The position numbers were made by a program, and so were the translations under genes. Positions 37,853 through 46,240 of a stretch of 64,000 nt of DNA are shown piece by piece. The notes under the pieces were generated by a model. That model worked only from the letters and a program-made list of their open reading frames with translations, did no database searches and was not told where the DNA came from. Source of the stretch: Sphingomonas sp. MA1305 (GTDB lineage Bacteria; Pseudomonadota; Alphaproteobacteria; Sphingomonadales; Sphingomonadaceae); NCBI RefSeq assembly GCF_016107325.1, contig NZ_RCVT01000001.1:248001-312000 (forward strand), in the 5' to 3' direction. Numbering within the stretch: position 1 is the first letter of the stretch; each line of letters starts with the position of its first letter.

Positions 37853-38667
37853 CGCCGATCCGGCTTGTCGTATCCGACATCGACGGGACCCTGGTCGACA
37901 AGAGCAAGCAACTGACCCCGGCGACCACCGACGCCGTGCTGCGACTGGAGCAGGCGGGCGTCGGCTTCACCGTGATCAGTGCGCGGCCGCGATCGGGGAT
38001 CATGCCGATCGCCGACACGCTCGGCATCGACGCGCCGATGGCGGCATTCAACGGCGGCATCATCTTCCGCCGCGACGGCACGATCGACGAGCATCACGTC
38101 GTTGACCCGGAGGTGGTGCGCGGCGTGCTTGATCTGGCGAAGGGCGAGGCGGTCGACATCTGGGTGTTCGCCGACGATCGCTGGTATGCATCGACCGACG
38201 AAGGCGAGCATGTCGCCCACGAGCGGCTGGCGTCGAACCAAGACCCCGTCGTCACCTACGATTTCACGCCTTATCTCGACCGCGCCGACAAGATCACCTT
38301 CGTCAGCGACGACCACGCGCTGCTCAAGGCGCTGGCCGACCGTTGCCCGCCGGCATTCGGCAGCCGGGCGACGATCGTGCAGAGCCAGGTCTATTATCTC
38401 GACGTCACCGCGCTTGCCGGCAACAAGGGCGACGGCATGACCGCGCTGGCCCGCGCCTTCGACCAGCCGCTCGATGCGGTGGCGGCGATCGGCGACCAGT
38501 TCAACGACGTGCCGATGCTGGAACGTGCCGGTTTCGCCGTGGCCATGGGCAATGCGCCCGACGGCGTGAAGGCAAAGGCCGATGCCGTCTCTCGCGGCAA
38601 TGACGCCGACGGCGTCGCCCACGCGATCGATACCCTCATCTTCCCCAGAATTGGAGTAAATGCATGA
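37849..38667 (+). CDS. HAD-superfamily phosphatase, Cof/HAD-IIB type
   Basis: 272 residues of the Cof-like HAD-IIB group, whose members dephosphorylate sugar phosphates and cofactors. Motif I is [10 protein letters not shown] (residues 8-17). NGGIIF and ISARPRSGI follow, motif III Lys lies in [12 protein letters not shown], and motif IV is [14 protein letters not shown]. It overlaps gnd (ATGA) and the next HAD gene (ATGA), so it is translationally coupled within the pentose-phosphate operon. A sugar-phosphate or 6-phosphogluconolactone-related substrate is suggested by context only. Confidence 0.88.
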   Translation: MTPIRLVVSDIDGTLVDKSKQLTPATTDAVLRLEQAGVGFTVISARPRSGIMPIADTLGIDAPMAAFNGGIIFRRDGTIDEHHVVDPEVVRGVLDLAKGEAVDIWVFADDRWYASTDEGEHVAHERLASNQDPVVTYDFTPYLDRADKITFVSDDHALLKALADRCPPAFGSRATIVQSQVYYLDVTALAGNKGDGMTALARAFDQPLDAVAAIGDQFNDVPMLERAGFAVAMGNAPDGVKAKADAVSRGNDADGVAHAIDTLIFPRIGVNA

Positions 38668-39410
38668 AAGAGCTGGTTGCCTTCGACCTCGACGGAACGC
38701 TGGCCGAGAGCAAGCAGCCCTTGCAGGAACCGATGGGGGAGGCTTTGGCCGACCTGCTCGGCGTCGCGCATGTCGCGGTGATCTCGGGCGGTGATTGGCC
38801 GCAGTTCGACAAGCAGGTCGCGAGCCGCCTGCCGGCGCGTGCCGATCTGTCGAAGCTGTGGCTGATGCCGACCACGGGTACCAAGCTCTATACGCATCGC
38901 GACGGTGCCTGGTCACCGGTCTATGCCGAGCTGTTCGACGACGAGACCAAGGCCAAGATCCTGAAGGCATTCGACGAATCGCTCGAGGCGACGGGCTTCG
39001 TGCCCGAGAAGACCTGGGGCGAGCGGATCGAGGATCGCGGCAGCCAGATCACCTTCTCGGCGCTCGGCCAGCAGGCGCCGATCGACGCCAAGGAACATTG
39101 GGACCCCAAGTTCGAGAAGCGCAAGGTGATCCAGGCCGACCTGAAGAAGCGGTTGCCGGGCCTGTCGATCAACATGGGTGGTGCCACGTCGATCGACATC
39201 ACCCGCGAGGGCGTTGACAAGGCCTATGGCCTGAAGAAGCTGCACGATGCGAGCGGCATCCAGCTCGACAAGATGATGTTCATCGGCGACGCGATCTTCC
39301 CGGGCGGCAACGATTATCCGGCGAAGGAACTGGGCCTCGACACGGTCAAGGTGCGCGACCCGGAGGAGACTCTGTCGGTGATCGCCGCGATCGTCGCCTG
39401 CCAGAAATAG
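38664..39410 (+). CDS. HAD-IIB protein resembling eukaryotic-type phosphomannomutase
   Basis: 248 residues. Motif I is FDLDGTLAESK with both Asp residues. The later segments GGATSIDITREGVDKAYGL and GDAIFPGGNDYP closely recall the eukaryotic PMM1/2 family (GWDKxYCL and PGGNDYE), more than Cof phosphatases. In that family the two N-terminal Asp residues carry out phosphotransfer between mannose-6- and mannose-1-phosphate. Here the enzyme could be a phosphohexomutase or a sugar phosphatase. Last gene of the pentose-phosphate operon, coupled to the preceding HAD gene by ATGA, and followed by a strong terminator. Confidence 0.8.
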   Translation: MKELVAFDLDGTLAESKQPLQEPMGEALADLLGVAHVAVISGGDWPQFDKQVASRLPARADLSKLWLMPTTGTKLYTHRDGAWSPVYAELFDDETKAKILKAFDESLEATGFVPEKTWGERIEDRGSQITFSALGQQAPIDAKEHWDPKFEKRKVIQADLKKRLPGLSINMGGATSIDITREGVDKAYGLKKLHDASGIQLDKMMFIGDAIFPGGNDYPAKELGLDTVKVRDPEETLSVIAAIVACQK

Positions 39411-39444
39411 CCGCCGACCCGATGTTCGGGTCATGGCCAAACGC

Positions 39445-39480
39445 ATAAGGGCGCCCGGAATGATCCGGGCGCCCTTATTC
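39445..39480. terminator. Bidirectional intrinsic terminator
   Basis: ATAAGGGCGCCCGGA, loop ATGA, and its exact 15-bp complement TCCGGGCGCCCTTAT. The + strand continues TCTT and the other strand also ends in an A/T-flanked stem, so it serves the HAD gene (+) and glnA (-), which converge here. Confidence 0.85.
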
Positions 39481-39572
39481 TTGAAGGGGCATTACGTATG
39501 CCGTCGCTGCGCTACTCCTCGCGTGACCGGCGACAGCGTCGGCACGGCCGAGGCCGCACCGACGCGACCGTC

Positions 39573-40985
39573 TTACATGCTGTAGTACATGTCGTATTCG
39601 ACCGGCGACGGAGTCATTTCCCAGCGCGCGACCTCTTCCCACTTCAGCTCGATATAGGCCTCGATCTGCTCCTTGGAGAAGACGTCGCCCTTGAGCAGGA
39701 AGTCGTGGTCGGCGCCAAGCGACTCGAGCGCCTCGCGCAAGGACGCGCAGACGGTCGGCACCTGCGACAGTTCCGCCGGCGGCAGGTCGTACAGGTTCTT
39801 GTCCATCGCCTCGCCGGGATGGATCTTGTTCTGGATGCCGTCGAGGCCGGCCATCATCAGCGCCGCATAAGCGAGATAGGGATTGGCCATCGCGTCGGGG
39901 AAGCGGACTTCGACGCGCTTCGACTTGGCGCCCGTGCCGTACGGGATGCGGCACGAGGCCGAGCGGTTGCGCGACGAATAGGCGAGCAGCACCGGCGCTT
40001 CGTAACCCGGCACCAGCCGCTTGTAGCTGTTGGTGGTCGGGTTGGTGAAGGCGTTGATCGCCTTGGCATGCTTGATGATGCCGCCGATGAAATACAGGCA
40101 GGTGTCCGACAGGCCGGCATAGCCATTGCCGGCGAACAGCGGCTCCTTGCCCTGCCAGATCGAGAAGTGGGTGTGCATGCCCGAGCCGTTATCTTCCTTG
40201 ATCGGCTTGGGCATGAAGGTCGCCGACTTGCCGTAGGCGTGGGCGACCTGATGCACGACATACTTGTAGATCTGCATGCGGTCGGCGGTGGTGGTCAGCG
40301 TGCCGAAGGTCAGGCCCAGCTCGTGCTGCGCGGCGGCGACCTCATGGTGATGCTTGTCGCAGGGCAGGCCCATCTCGAGCATGGTCGAGACCATCTCGCC
40401 GCGGATGTCGACCGCGGAGTCGACCGGCGCGACGGGGAAATAGCCGCCCTTGGCGCGTGGACGGTGGCCCAGGTTGCCGCCCTCATAGTCGCGGCCGGTG
40501 TTGGTCGGCAGCTCGATGTCGTCGATCTTGAAGTAGGAGCCGGCATAGTTCGTGTCGAACTGCACATTGTCGAACATGAAGAATTCGGCTTCCGGGCCGA
40601 CATAGACGGTGTCGCCGATGCCCGTGGTCTTGAGGTACGCCTCGGCGCGCTTGGCGGTCGAGCGCGGATCGCGGGCGTAGAGTTCACCGGTCGACGGTTC
40701 GACGACGTCGCAGAAGACGATCAGCATCGGGGTGGCCGAGAACGGGTCGGTATAGACCGCGTCCAGATCGGGCTTCAGGATCATGTCCGACTCGTTGATC
40801 GCCTTCCAGCCGGCGATCGACGAGCCGTCGAACATCAGGCCGTCGGTCAGCTCGTCCTCGCCCAGGATCGAGGCGACCATGGTGAGGTGCTGCCACTTGC
40901 CCTTGGGGTCGGTGAAGCGGAGATCGATCCACTCGATCTCCTCGTCCTTGATCTTGCTCAGAATGTCCGAAGCGGTCGTCGCCAT
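39573..40985 (-). CDS. glnA: Glutamine synthetase, type I
   Basis: GS makes glutamine from glutamate and ammonia and is the main assimilation enzyme. 470 residues, a dodecameric GSI-beta length. Landmarks are [10 protein letters not shown] (residues 51-60), [10 protein letters not shown] (130-139), the glutamate-binding [10 protein letters not shown] (266-275) and the ATP-site KPIKED. The adenylylation Tyr is residue 399 in NLYDLPPAE, so GlnE-type control is expected. It follows glnB on the same strand with a 98-bp gap that holds a 65-bp palindrome. Confidence 0.98.
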   Translation of the reverse strand: MATTASDILSKIKDEEIEWIDLRFTDPKGKWQHLTMVASILGEDELTDGLMFDGSSIAGWKAINESDMILKPDLDAVYTDPFSATPMLIVFCDVVEPSTGELYARDPRSTAKRAEAYLKTTGIGDTVYVGPEAEFFMFDNVQFDTNYAGSYFKIDDIELPTNTGRDYEGGNLGHRPRAKGGYFPVAPVDSAVDIRGEMVSTMLEMGLPCDKHHHEVAAAQHELGLTFGTLTTTADRMQIYKYVVHQVAHAYGKSATFMPKPIKEDNGSGMHTHFSIWQGKEPLFAGNGYAGLSDTCLYFIGGIIKHAKAINAFTNPTTNSYKRLVPGYEAPVLLAYSSRNRSASCRIPYGTGAKSKRVEVRFPDAMANPYLAYAALMMAGLDGIQNKIHPGEAMDKNLYDLPPAELSQVPTVCASLREALESLGADHDFLLKGDVFSKEQIEAYIELKWEEVARWEMTPSPVEYDMYYSM

Positions 40986-41010
40986 GGTCGTCAGTCTTTC
41001 TTTCGCCTTG

Positions 41011-41075
41011 CGTCACCCCAGCGAAAGCTGGGGTCTCGTGGTTTGAAGCAGACCCCAGCTTTCGCTGGGGTGACG
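41011..41075. repeat. 65-bp palindrome with perfect 26-bp arms between glnB and glnA
   Basis: CGTCACCCCAGCGAAAGCTG plus GGGTCT, a 13-nt loop, and the exact reverse complement. Each arm also folds on itself (CCCCAGC..GCTGGGG). It shares the CGTCA/TGACG boundaries of the 96-bp elements. In RNA it would form a very stable stem between the two coding regions, able to stop or protect the 3-prime end of the glnB message. Confidence 0.85.
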
Positions 41076-41083
41076 GAAATCAG

Positions 41084-41575
<492 letters not shown>

Positions 41576-41917
41576 CTAGAGGATGGTGCGCACCCGTTCG
41601 GCCGGACGGGCGAGCACCACGCCCTTGTCGGTCTCGACCCGCGGCCGCTGGATGATGATCGGATTGATCGCCATCGCATCCAAAATGGTAGCATGGTCGG
41701 CCCCGGCATCGATCAGCGCCTTGGCGTCCGGTTCGGTCGCGCGCAGCCCGTCCCGCGGGCTAATCCCGGCAAGGCCGTATAGCCGCGACAGTTCGGCGAC
41801 CGTCGGCGGATGCTTCAGATATTCGACGACGGTGACATCGGCGCCCGCCTCTTCGAGGATGGCGAGTGTGCTGCGCGACGTGCCGCAACGCGGGTTGTGG
41901 TAGATGGTGGCTTTCAT
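41576..41917 (-). CDS. arsC: Arsenate reductase (glutaredoxin) / ArsC-like protein
   Basis: 113 residues of the ArsC-Spx thioredoxin fold. NPRCGTSRSTLAILEE has the catalytic Cys11, and the later INPIIIQRPRVE carries the conserved Arg residues that bind arsenate. True plasmid-type ArsC is about 140 residues; this is the shorter chromosomal form, YfgD-like, for which arsenate reduction is not always shown. No other ars genes are nearby. It is upstream of glnB on the same strand but separated by 150 bp, so it is probably independent. Confidence 0.82.
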   Translation of the reverse strand: MKATIYHNPRCGTSRSTLAILEEAGADVTVVEYLKHPPTVAELSRLYGLAGISPRDGLRATEPDAKALIDAGADHATILDAMAINPIIIQRPRVETDKGVVLARPAERVRTIL

Positions 41918-41935
41918 GCAGCCACCTTAGCAATC

Positions 41936-42064
41936 CTCCCCGCCTGCGGGGAGGGGGACCGCCGCCGAAGGCGGTGGTGGAGGGGGGTGGCCGCACGCGG
42001 TGTGTTTGCGGCCAGCCCCCTCCGTCACCGCTGTCGCGGTGCCACCTCCCCGCGAACGGGGAGG
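41936..42064. repeat. About 129-bp double-hairpin GC repeat
   Basis: CCTCCCCGC ctgc GGGGAGG at the left and CCTCCCCGC gaac GGGGAGG at the right. Inside these, GGCGGTGGTGGAGGGGG pairs imperfectly with CCCCCTCCGTCACCGCTG. It occupies the gap between accC and arsC. A single half-unit of the same kind (CCTCCCCGC ga GCGGGGAGG) stands at 48381-48400. Confidence 0.75.
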
Positions 42065-42074
42065 CGTCAGCGTC

Positions 42075-43427
42075 TCAGGCGTCCTGCCGCGCCAGCCATT
42101 CCTCCAGCCACTTAATCGTGTACTGGCCGTCCTGGAATTCGGGGTCGTCGAGCAAGGCCTGGTGCAGCGGGATGGTGGTCTTCATCCCTTCGATGACGAA
42201 CTCCTCCAGCGCGCGGCGCAGACGGCGCAACGCGCCCTGGCGGGTGGTGCCATAGACGATCAGCTTGGCGATCATCGAGTCGTAATAGGGCGGGACCTTG
42301 TAGCCCGCGTACAGCCCCGAATCGACGCGGACGTGCATGCCGCCCGGCGCGTGATATTGCTTCACCAAACCTGGGGAAGGCGCGAAGGTGCGCGGGTCCT
42401 CGGCATTGATGCGGCATTCGATCGCATGGCCGCGGAACTGCACGTCCTCCTGGCGCAGCGTCAGCGGATGCCCCTCGGCGACGCGGATCTGCTCGCGGAC
42501 GAGATCGAGGCCGGTGATCATCTCGGTCACCGGATGCTCGACCTGCAGCCGCGTGTTCATCTCGATGAAGTAGAATTCGCCGTCTTCCCACAGGAACTCG
42601 ATCGTGCCGGCGCCGCGATAGCCCATGTCGGCCATCGCCTTGGCGACGATGCCGCCCATCCGCGCGCGTTCCTCCGCCGTGATGACGGGGGAGGGCGCCT
42701 CCTCCAGCACCTTCTGGTGGCGGCGCTGCAGCGAACAGTCGCGTTCGCCGAGGTGGATGGCGTTGCCGTTGCCGTCGCCGAACACCTGAAATTCGATATG
42801 GCGCGGATTGCCCAGGTACTTTTCGAGATAGACGGTGGCGTCGCCGAACGCCGCCTTCGCCTCGCTGCCCGCCTGCTGCATCAGCGTCTCGAGCTGATCC
42901 TCGCTGGTGCACACCTTCATGCCGCGGCCGCCGCCGCCCGACGCCGCCTTGATGATCACCGGATAGCCGATGCGGCTGGCCAGCGCCTTCGCCTCGGCGA
43001 CGTCGCTGATCGCGCCGTCGGAGCCTGGGACGAGCGGCAGGCCGAGCGCGCCGGCGGTGCGCTTGGCCTCCACCTTGTCGCCCATGGTGCGGATATGCTC
43101 CGGCTTCGGGCCGACGAAGATCAGGTTATGCAGTTCGACGATCTCGGCGAACTTGGCGTTCTCGCTCAAGAAACCGTAGCCGGGATGGATCGCGTCCGCG
43201 CCGGAGATTTCGGCGGCGGAGATGATGTTGGGGATGTTGAGGTAGCTGTCGGTCGCCGCCGGCGGCCCGATGCACACTGCCTCGTCCGCCAGGCGGACGT
43301 GCATCGCGTCGGCGTCGGCGGTGGAATGGACCGCGACCGTCTGGATGCCCATCTCGTGACAGGCGCGATGGATGCGCAGCGCGATCTCGCCGCGGTTGGC
43401 GATCAGCAGCTTCTTGATGGGGCGCAT
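42075..43427 (-). CDS. accC: Acetyl-CoA carboxylase, biotin carboxylase subunit
   Basis: AccC carboxylates the biotin carried by AccB in the first step of fatty acid synthesis. 450 residues, standard. It begins [15 protein letters not shown]. The ATP-grasp Gly-rich loop is [13 protein letters not shown] (near residue 160), with [20 protein letters not shown] near 230 and [16 protein letters not shown] near 285 containing the catalytic Glu and Arg. It follows accB by 4 bp, giving the conserved aroQ-accB-accC operon order. Confidence 0.98.
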   Translation of the reverse strand: MRPIKKLLIANRGEIALRIHRACHEMGIQTVAVHSTADADAMHVRLADEAVCIGPPAATDSYLNIPNIISAAEISGADAIHPGYGFLSENAKFAEIVELHNLIFVGPKPEHIRTMGDKVEAKRTAGALGLPLVPGSDGAISDVAEAKALASRIGYPVIIKAASGGGGRGMKVCTSEDQLETLMQQAGSEAKAAFGDATVYLEKYLGNPRHIEFQVFGDGNGNAIHLGERDCSLQRRHQKVLEEAPSPVITAEERARMGGIVAKAMADMGYRGAGTIEFLWEDGEFYFIEMNTRLQVEHPVTEMITGLDLVREQIRVAEGHPLTLRQEDVQFRGHAIECRINAEDPRTFAPSPGLVKQYHAPGGMHVRVDSGLYAGYKVPPYYDSMIAKLIVYGTTRQGALRRLRRALEEFVIEGMKTTIPLHQALLDDPEFQDGQYTIKWLEEWLARQDA

Positions 43428-43431
43428 CGCC

Positions 43432-43929
43432 TTACTCGACGACGACGAGCGGCTGGTCGAATTCGACCGGCTGGCCGTTTTCGACCAGGATCTGCTTGAC
43501 GGTGCCGGCCGAGGTGGCGGTGATCGGGTTCATCACCTTCATCGCCTCGACGATCAGCAGCGTGTCGCCCGGCGACACGCTCTGGCCGACGCTGACGAAG
43601 GGCTTGGCGCTCGGTTCCGCGGCAAGGTAGACGGTGCCGACCATCGGCGACTTGACCGCATTGGCCGAGACGGTCGGGGCAGAGGCGCCAGCCTCGGCGG
43701 TCGCCGGTGCGCTGGCGGCAGGCGCAGGCGCGGCGGCGGGCGCCGGCGCATAGTGGACGGCGGGCGCGGCGGCGGCGGCCTTGCGCGCGACGCGGATCTT
43801 GCGGTCGCCCTCTTCGACCTCGATCTCAGTCAGGTGGGTGGCGTCGAGCAGCTCGGCGAGCTGGCGCACCAGGTTGACATCGACCTGCATCGCGCCTCCC
43901 TGGGCGCCGTTCTGGTTGTTATCAGTCAT
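43432..43929 (-). CDS. accB: Acetyl-CoA carboxylase, biotin carboxyl carrier protein
   Basis: AccB carries the biotin that shuttles CO2 between carboxylase and transferase. 165 residues: a helical N-terminal part (1-55), an Ala/Pro linker (about 55-80) and the biotinyl domain (90-165). The biotin-accepting Lys is residue 131 in EAMKVMNP. The thumb region typical of AccB is present around residue 105 ([12 protein letters not shown]). AGGAGG lies 7 bp before ATG 43929. It lies 14 bp after aroQ and 4 bp before accC. Confidence 0.97.
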   Translation of the reverse strand: MTDNNQNGAQGGAMQVDVNLVRQLAELLDATHLTEIEVEEGDRKIRVARKAAAAAPAVHYAPAPAAAPAPAASAPATAEAGASAPTVSANAVKSPMVGTVYLAAEPSAKPFVSVGQSVSPGDTLLIVEAMKVMNPITATSAGTVKQILVENGQPVEFDQPLVVVE

Positions 43930-43943
43930 GGCGGAGCCTCCTG

Positions 43944-44378
43944 TCAGAAGCGCGCGGCTGCTTCAAGCGCGAGGATGTAGCTCAAGGCACCAAAGCCCGC
44001 GATGGTTCCCTTGGCGGCCCGCCCGACGAAGCTCTCGTGCCGAAAGCTCTCGCGCGCGTGCGGATTGGACAGATGCACCTCGATCACGGGTGTCGTCACG
44101 CTCTTGATCGCATCGTGGATCGCCACCGACGTATGGGTGAAGCCGCCGGCGTTGAGCAGCACCGCCTTCGCCTGCCGCGCCTGCGCCTCGTGCAGCCAGT
44201 CGACCAGATGCCCCTCGTGATTGGACTGGCGCATGTCGATCTCCACCCCGAGTTCGCGGCCGCGATCCTCCAGCTGCCCGGCGATGTCGTCGAGCGTGTC
44301 GTGGCCGTAGATGTCCGGCTCGCGCAGGCCGAGCAGGTTGAGGTTGGGGCCGTTGAGGACGAAGATGGTGTCGGACAT
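43944..44378 (-). CDS. aroQ: 3-dehydroquinate dehydratase, type II
   Basis: Third step of the shikimate pathway. 144 residues, normal for the dodecameric type II enzyme. It starts [19 protein letters not shown], with the catalytic Tyr in DIYG just after. [30 protein letters not shown] and [17 protein letters not shown] are all recognisable. The ATG at 44378 is preferred over a longer frame because the family begins here. First gene of the aroQ-accB-accC operon; divergent from thiSG. Confidence 0.96.
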   Translation of the reverse strand: MSDTIFVLNGPNLNLLGLREPDIYGHDTLDDIAGQLEDRGRELGVEIDMRQSNHEGHLVDWLHEAQARQAKAVLLNAGGFTHTSVAIHDAIKSVTTPVIEVHLSNPHARESFRHESFVGRAAKGTIAGFGALSYILALEAAARF

Positions 44379-44506
44379 GGCGGCGGGCTTACCGCCCTTT
44401 GCCGGCGGGTGCAAAACGGCGTGCCCCGCGTTGCGCGAACATCATCCCGCGCAGAGGTGGACACCGGGGCCAAGGCGCCTAGATGGGGCGGCAAGGAGTT
44501 CCTATT

Positions 44507-45514
44507 ATGCCCCACACCGATGGCACCGTCTCGATTACCGTCAATGGCGAGCACAAGCGCGTCCCGGCCGGCCTGTCGCTGGCCAAGCTCGCCTCCGAGC
44601 TAGGGCTGGTGCCAGAGAAGGTCGCGGTCGAGCGCAATCTCGAGGTGGTGCCGCGCTCGACGCTGGCCGAAGTGTGCGTCGAGGATGGCGACGATATCGA
44701 GATCGTGCATTTCGTGGGTGGTGGCGATCACGCCCGGCCGATCGACGACGACAGCTGGACGGTGGCGGGCCGCACCTTCCGCTCGCGGCTGATCGTCGGC
44801 ACCGGCAAGTACAAGGACTTTGCGCAGAATGCCGCCGCGCTGGCGGCGAGCGGCGCGGAGATCGTCACCGTCGCGGTACGGCGTGTCAACGTCAGCGATC
44901 CCAAGGCGCCGATGCTGACCGATTATATCGACCCCAAGAAGGTCACCTACCTGCCCAACACCGCCGGCTGCTTCACCGCCGACGAGGCGATCCGCACGCT
45001 GCGCCTGGCGCGGGAGGCCGGCGGCTGGGATCTCGTCAAGCTGGAGGTGCTGGGCGAGGCGAAGACGCTCTACCCCGACATGCGCGAGACGCTGAAGGCG
45101 ACCGAGGTGCTGGTCCGCGAGGGCTTCAAGCCGATGGTCTATTGCGTCGACGATCCGATCGCGGCGAAGCAGCTGGAAGAGGCGGGTGCGGTGGCGATCA
45201 TGCCGCTCGGCGCGCCGATCGGCTCCGGCCTCGGCATCCAGAACCGCGTCACCATCCGCCTGATCGTCGAGGGCGCCAAGGTGCCGGTGCTGGTCGATGC
45301 CGGCGTCGGCACCGCCTCCGATGCGGCGGTCGCGATGGAGCTGGGCTGCGACGGCGTGCTGATGAACACCGCCATCGCTGAGGCGAAGGATCCGGTGATG
45401 ATGGCCGCCGCGATGCGGGCCGCGATCGAGGCGGGACGGCTGAGCTACCGAGCCGGCCGCATGGGCCAGCGTCGCTACGCCGACCCGTCCAGTCCGCTCG
45501 CCGGCCTGATCTGA
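44507..45514 (+). CDS. thiG: Fused sulfur carrier ThiS and thiazole synthase ThiG
   Basis: Makes the thiazole half of thiamine. Residues 1-73 are ThiS (beta-grasp, ending HFVGGG at 68-73), a linker follows to about 84, and residues 85-335 are ThiG. The ThiG Schiff-base Lys is K178 ([10 protein letters not shown]), with [17 protein letters not shown] and GVLMNTAIA forming the phosphate-binding end. Free ThiS needs its terminal Gly as a thiocarboxylate, so in the fusion that Gly is internal unless the chain is cut. The start ATG has AAGGAG 8 bp upstream. No other thi gene and no TPP riboswitch was seen nearby. Confidence 0.93.
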   Translation: MPHTDGTVSITVNGEHKRVPAGLSLAKLASELGLVPEKVAVERNLEVVPRSTLAEVCVEDGDDIEIVHFVGGGDHARPIDDDSWTVAGRTFRSRLIVGTGKYKDFAQNAAALAASGAEIVTVAVRRVNVSDPKAPMLTDYIDPKKVTYLPNTAGCFTADEAIRTLRLAREAGGWDLVKLEVLGEAKTLYPDMRETLKATEVLVREGFKPMVYCVDDPIAAKQLEEAGAVAIMPLGAPIGSGLGIQNRVTIRLIVEGAKVPVLVDAGVGTASDAAVAMELGCDGVLMNTAIAEAKDPVMMAAAMRAAIEAGRLSYRAGRMGQRRYADPSSPLAGLI

Positions 45515-45567
45515 GCCGGCCCGCCGACGTTTCGTCGCAAATGGACGCTGTCTGTCGAGTTTGTCAC

Positions 45568-45593
45568 GGAACCGGTACGAGGTCGAACCCGTT
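45568..45593 (+). promoter_or_regulatory. EcfG-type general stress response promoter
   Basis: GGAAC (45568-45572), exactly 17 bp, then CGTT (45590-45593). This matches the alphaproteobacterial EcfG sigma factor consensus GGAAC-N16-17-CGTT with no mismatch. It lies 60 bp upstream of csbD, a gene family commonly under general stress control in this group. Confidence 0.8.
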
Positions 45594-45652
45594 GTTCTTG
45601 CGGTAGATCAAGCGGTCCGATCCCCGGTCCGCATCAAGCGCAGGAGGCCGTG

Positions 45653-45835
45653 ATGGGCGAGCTGACCGACAAGATCAAGGGCAACATCAACGAAGCGATC
45701 GGCAACGTCAAGGAAGCCATCGGCAACCACAACAACGACGCCGACATGGCCGCCGAGGGCAAGGCCCAGCAGGCCGAAGGCAAGGGCGAGCAGTTCAAGG
45801 GCAAGGTCAAGGGCGCGCTCGGCGACGACATCTGA
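45653..45835 (+). CDS. CsbD-family stress protein
   Basis: A 60-residue hydrophilic, Gly/Lys/Glu-rich protein of the CsbD family (GELTDKIKGNINEAIGNVKE, later KAQQAEGKGEQFKGKVKGA). Members are induced by general stress and their molecular role is unknown. ATG 45653 has AGGAGG 5 bp upstream; an adjacent in-frame GTG is less likely. It is driven by the EcfG-type promoter above and closed by the terminator at 45862. Confidence 0.92.
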   Translation: MGELTDKIKGNINEAIGNVKEAIGNHNNDADMAAEGKAQQAEGKGEQFKGKVKGALGDDI

Positions 45836-45861
45836 TCGTCCTGCCGGGCAACCGGACATGA

Positions 45862-45895
45862 GGGTCGTCCCGCCACGTGCGGGGCGGCCCTTTTT
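45862..45895 (+). terminator. Intrinsic terminator of csbD
   Basis: GGGTCGTCCCGC, loop CACGT, GCGGGGCGGCCC, TTTTT: twelve pairs including two G-U, followed by five T. It ends 30 bp before the small lipoprotein gene, so csbD is a single-gene unit. Confidence 0.85.
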
Positions 45896-45924
45896 CGAAC
45901 CAGCTATCAAACAGGGAAAGAGAC

Positions 45925-46209
45925 ATGAAGAAGACGATGGCTGCGGCCTTGCTGGGCGCCATGGCGCTGTCGCTGGCCGCCTGCGGCGGCAACGGCGACG
46001 ACAAGCTCGCGAAGAACGTCGAAAAGGCCTATGACAATCGCGCCGACGCGATGGAGCAGGCGGCCGACAATATGAAGGATCAGGCCAAGCAGATTCGCAA
46101 GAGCGGCGAGCAGCAGGCCGATGCGATCGACGACGCCGACGTCAATGCCGCGGCGATGAGCGACGCGCAGAAGACGGCGCTGATGAACGGGACCGAGAAG
46201 CTGCGCTGA
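45925..46209 (+). CDS. Small lipoprotein, hypothetical
   Basis: 94 residues: signal peptide 1-19 with lipobox SLAAC, then a short charged helical body (KNVEKAYDNRADAMEQAADN, KDQAKQIRKS), rich in Ala, Asp, Gln and Lys. No family recognised. AGGGAAAG lies upstream of ATG 45925. The helical, charged character and position behind csbD suggest an envelope stress role, but it has no visible EcfG promoter of its own, only a CGAAC without a spaced CGTT. Confidence 0.7.
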   Translation: MKKTMAAALLGAMALSLAACGGNGDDKLAKNVEKAYDNRADAMEQAADNMKDQAKQIRKSGEQQADAIDDADVNAAAMSDAQKTALMNGTEKLR

Positions 46210-46240
46210 GACCGCGGCCGGGCGGCGATCGTTGCGGCGT

